From Thermoleophilia bacterium (GTDB taxonomy: Bacteria > Actinomycetota > Thermoleophilia > RBG-16-64-13): 6,340 bases of DNA. The notes under the pieces are model-generated. The model did no database searches. It saw nothing but the letters and a program-made list of their open reading frames with translations, and had not been told where the DNA came from. The first letter of the stretch is position 1. Every line of letters begins with the position of its first letter. Shown piece by piece: positions 5,932 to 6,340 of the stretch. A program made the translations under genes and the position numbers. The stretch covers positions 1-6,340 of the forward strand of contig JAFGIH010000617.1 in the NCBI GenBank assembly GCA_016929985.1, written 5' to 3'.

Positions 5932-6012
5932 ACCGCAGAAGCGGTGAGTGCCGGAGGGAAGCTTTGCGGTACGCCCGCAGTGCTTCCCGAGGGCGCTTGC
6001 CGCTTCTGCGGT
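5932..6012. repeat. 81-nt long hairpin carrying palindromic repeat copy B at its tip
   Basis: The arms 5932-5952 and 5992-6012 pair along 21 positions: 13 perfect base pairs at the base (ACCGCAGAAGCGG with CCGCTTCTGCGGT), then eight including three G-U pairs. After a 3x3 internal loop, GGGAAGC (5956-5962) pairs with GCTTCCC (5982-5988). After a T-T mismatch, TTGCGG (5964-5969) pairs with CCGCAG (5975-5980), leaving a 5-base loop. Read on the minus strand, 5954-5991 is copy B of the repeat in the same gap. The base at 6012 is the last base of the DUF1015 stop codon, so the structure begins at the gene's very end. No T-run flanks it on either strand. Confidence 0.8.
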
Positions 6013-6340
6013 CACTCACTGAGATCGTAGAAGACCAGCCCCGTCGGCAGCTTCGGATAGAAGAACGTCGCCTTCTGGGGCATGCGTTCGCCGGCGAAAG
6101 CGCATTCGCGGATCTGGTCCAGCCCCGTGGGGTTCATGAAGAATCCGGCCTGGAACTCGCCGCTCTGAAGGCGGGCGAAGGTCTCGGCGGGATCTTTGAA
6201 GTACGTGACGTACCGCTCGGCCGCCATATCGGCGGGGGTGAGGCCCAGGGCCTTCTCCAGAACGAGCGTCTGGAGGATGGTGACGTCGAGTTCCTGGTAG
6301 GCGGCGATGTGGCCCGGCGCCGCCGCGCGCGCCGCGGCCG
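6012..6340 (-). CDS. DUF1015-family protein, C-terminal part (partial)
   Basis: The frame is open from the right edge to TGA at 6014-6012, giving 108 visible residues. An internal ATG at 6227 is not the start, because the family match continues upstream of it: YQELDVTILQTLVLEKALGL lies between the edge and that ATG. After it come RYVTYFKDPAETFARL, GEFQAGFFMNPTGLDQIREC, and AGERMPQKATFFYPKLPTGL, then the short end VFYDLSE. The NPT, ERMPQKxTxFYPK and TGL motifs are the signature of the DUF1015 (PF06245) C-terminus. Biochemical function is unknown; the family is often found near serine-biosynthesis genes, but the neighbour on that side is outside the window. An Ala/Arg-rich piece at the very edge precedes the conserved part. 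Confidence 0.92.
   Translation of the reverse strand, partial: AAARAAAPGHIAAYQELDVTILQTLVLEKALGLTPADMAAERYVTYFKDPAETFARLQSGEFQAGFFMNPTGLDQIRECAFAGERMPQKATFFYPKLPTGLVFYDLSE

Larger units (their letters stand above)
5680..6011. other. 332-bp convergent intergenic region, no supported gene
   Basis: This gap separates the ends of the phosphoesterase and DUF1015 genes. It holds two copies of a palindromic repeat, one possible terminator and a long hairpin, each listed separately. Long open frames run through it on both strands, but they have no family match, no good SD, and run over the coding ends of the flanking genes. I take them as GC-rich shadows. Confidence 0.7.

Noticed and set aside
5311..6015. 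234-codon minus-strand open frame across the convergent gap and into the phosphoesterase gene
   Set aside because: It overlaps 369 bases of a certain gene and has no family match. Its Cys/Gly-rich start comes from the palindromic hairpin.
5689..6030. 113-codon plus-strand open frame with CxxC-like residues in the convergent gap
   Set aside because: No SD, low-complexity Arg-rich N-terminal half, and the Cys motifs fall in the hairpin. Kept only as a finding about the palindrome.
6012..6227. A stand-alone 71-residue gene starting at ATG 6227
   Set aside because: The frame stays open to the right edge, and the upstream residues (LDVTILQTLVLEKALGL) belong to the same DUF1015 domain, so this ATG is internal.

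Overview
The window is GC-rich, gene-dense bacterial DNA. Good Shine-Dalgarno (SD) motifs precede several genes, GTG starts occur, and Thr-rich low-complexity linkers (repeats of [KR]PTTTTV) and SLH domains are present. I infer a high-GC Gram-positive, most likely a deep-branching actinobacterium such as a Coriobacteriia/OPB41-type lineage. No rRNA, tRNA, CRISPR array, transposase or phage gene is visible.

Layout. Positions 1-106 (+) hold the C-terminal end of a probable secreted protein that continues off the left edge. After a 195-bp AT-richer leader comes a CAP/SCP domain protein with a Thr-rich linker and three SLH domains (302-1669, +). A strong hairpin at 1681-1708 separates it from a convergent pair on the minus strand: a membrane-anchored, NHL-like repeat protein (2693-3856) whose stop overlaps, as ATGA, the start of an exported NlpC/P60-like protein with a golvesin-type C-terminal domain (1719-2696). 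A class I SAM methyltransferase (4000-4821, -) lies upstream of that pair. A 78-bp divergent gap separates it from a YmdB/TIGR00282 metallophosphoesterase (4900-5679, +). The right edge carries the C-terminal part of a DUF1015 protein (6012-6340, -), convergent with the phosphoesterase.

How they fit. The left half (1-3856) is a cell-envelope block: a surface-domain protein end, an SLH-anchored CAP protein, an exported NlpC/P60 protein with an accessory domain, and a translationally coupled membrane partner. The right half holds widely conserved single genes with no obvious pathway link to the envelope block.

The least expected signal is in the 332-bp convergent gap 5680-6011. It contains two inverted, diverged copies of one palindromic element (5714-5746 on +, 5954-5991 on -). 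They share a 10-nt and a 13-nt exact block, and the paired arms differ in length in a matched way that preserves the stem. The second copy is the tip of an 81-nt hairpin whose base touches the stop codon of the DUF1015 gene. I see no complete new defence, mobile or biosynthetic system; this repeat and the coupled propeller/NlpC-golvesin pair are the best leads.
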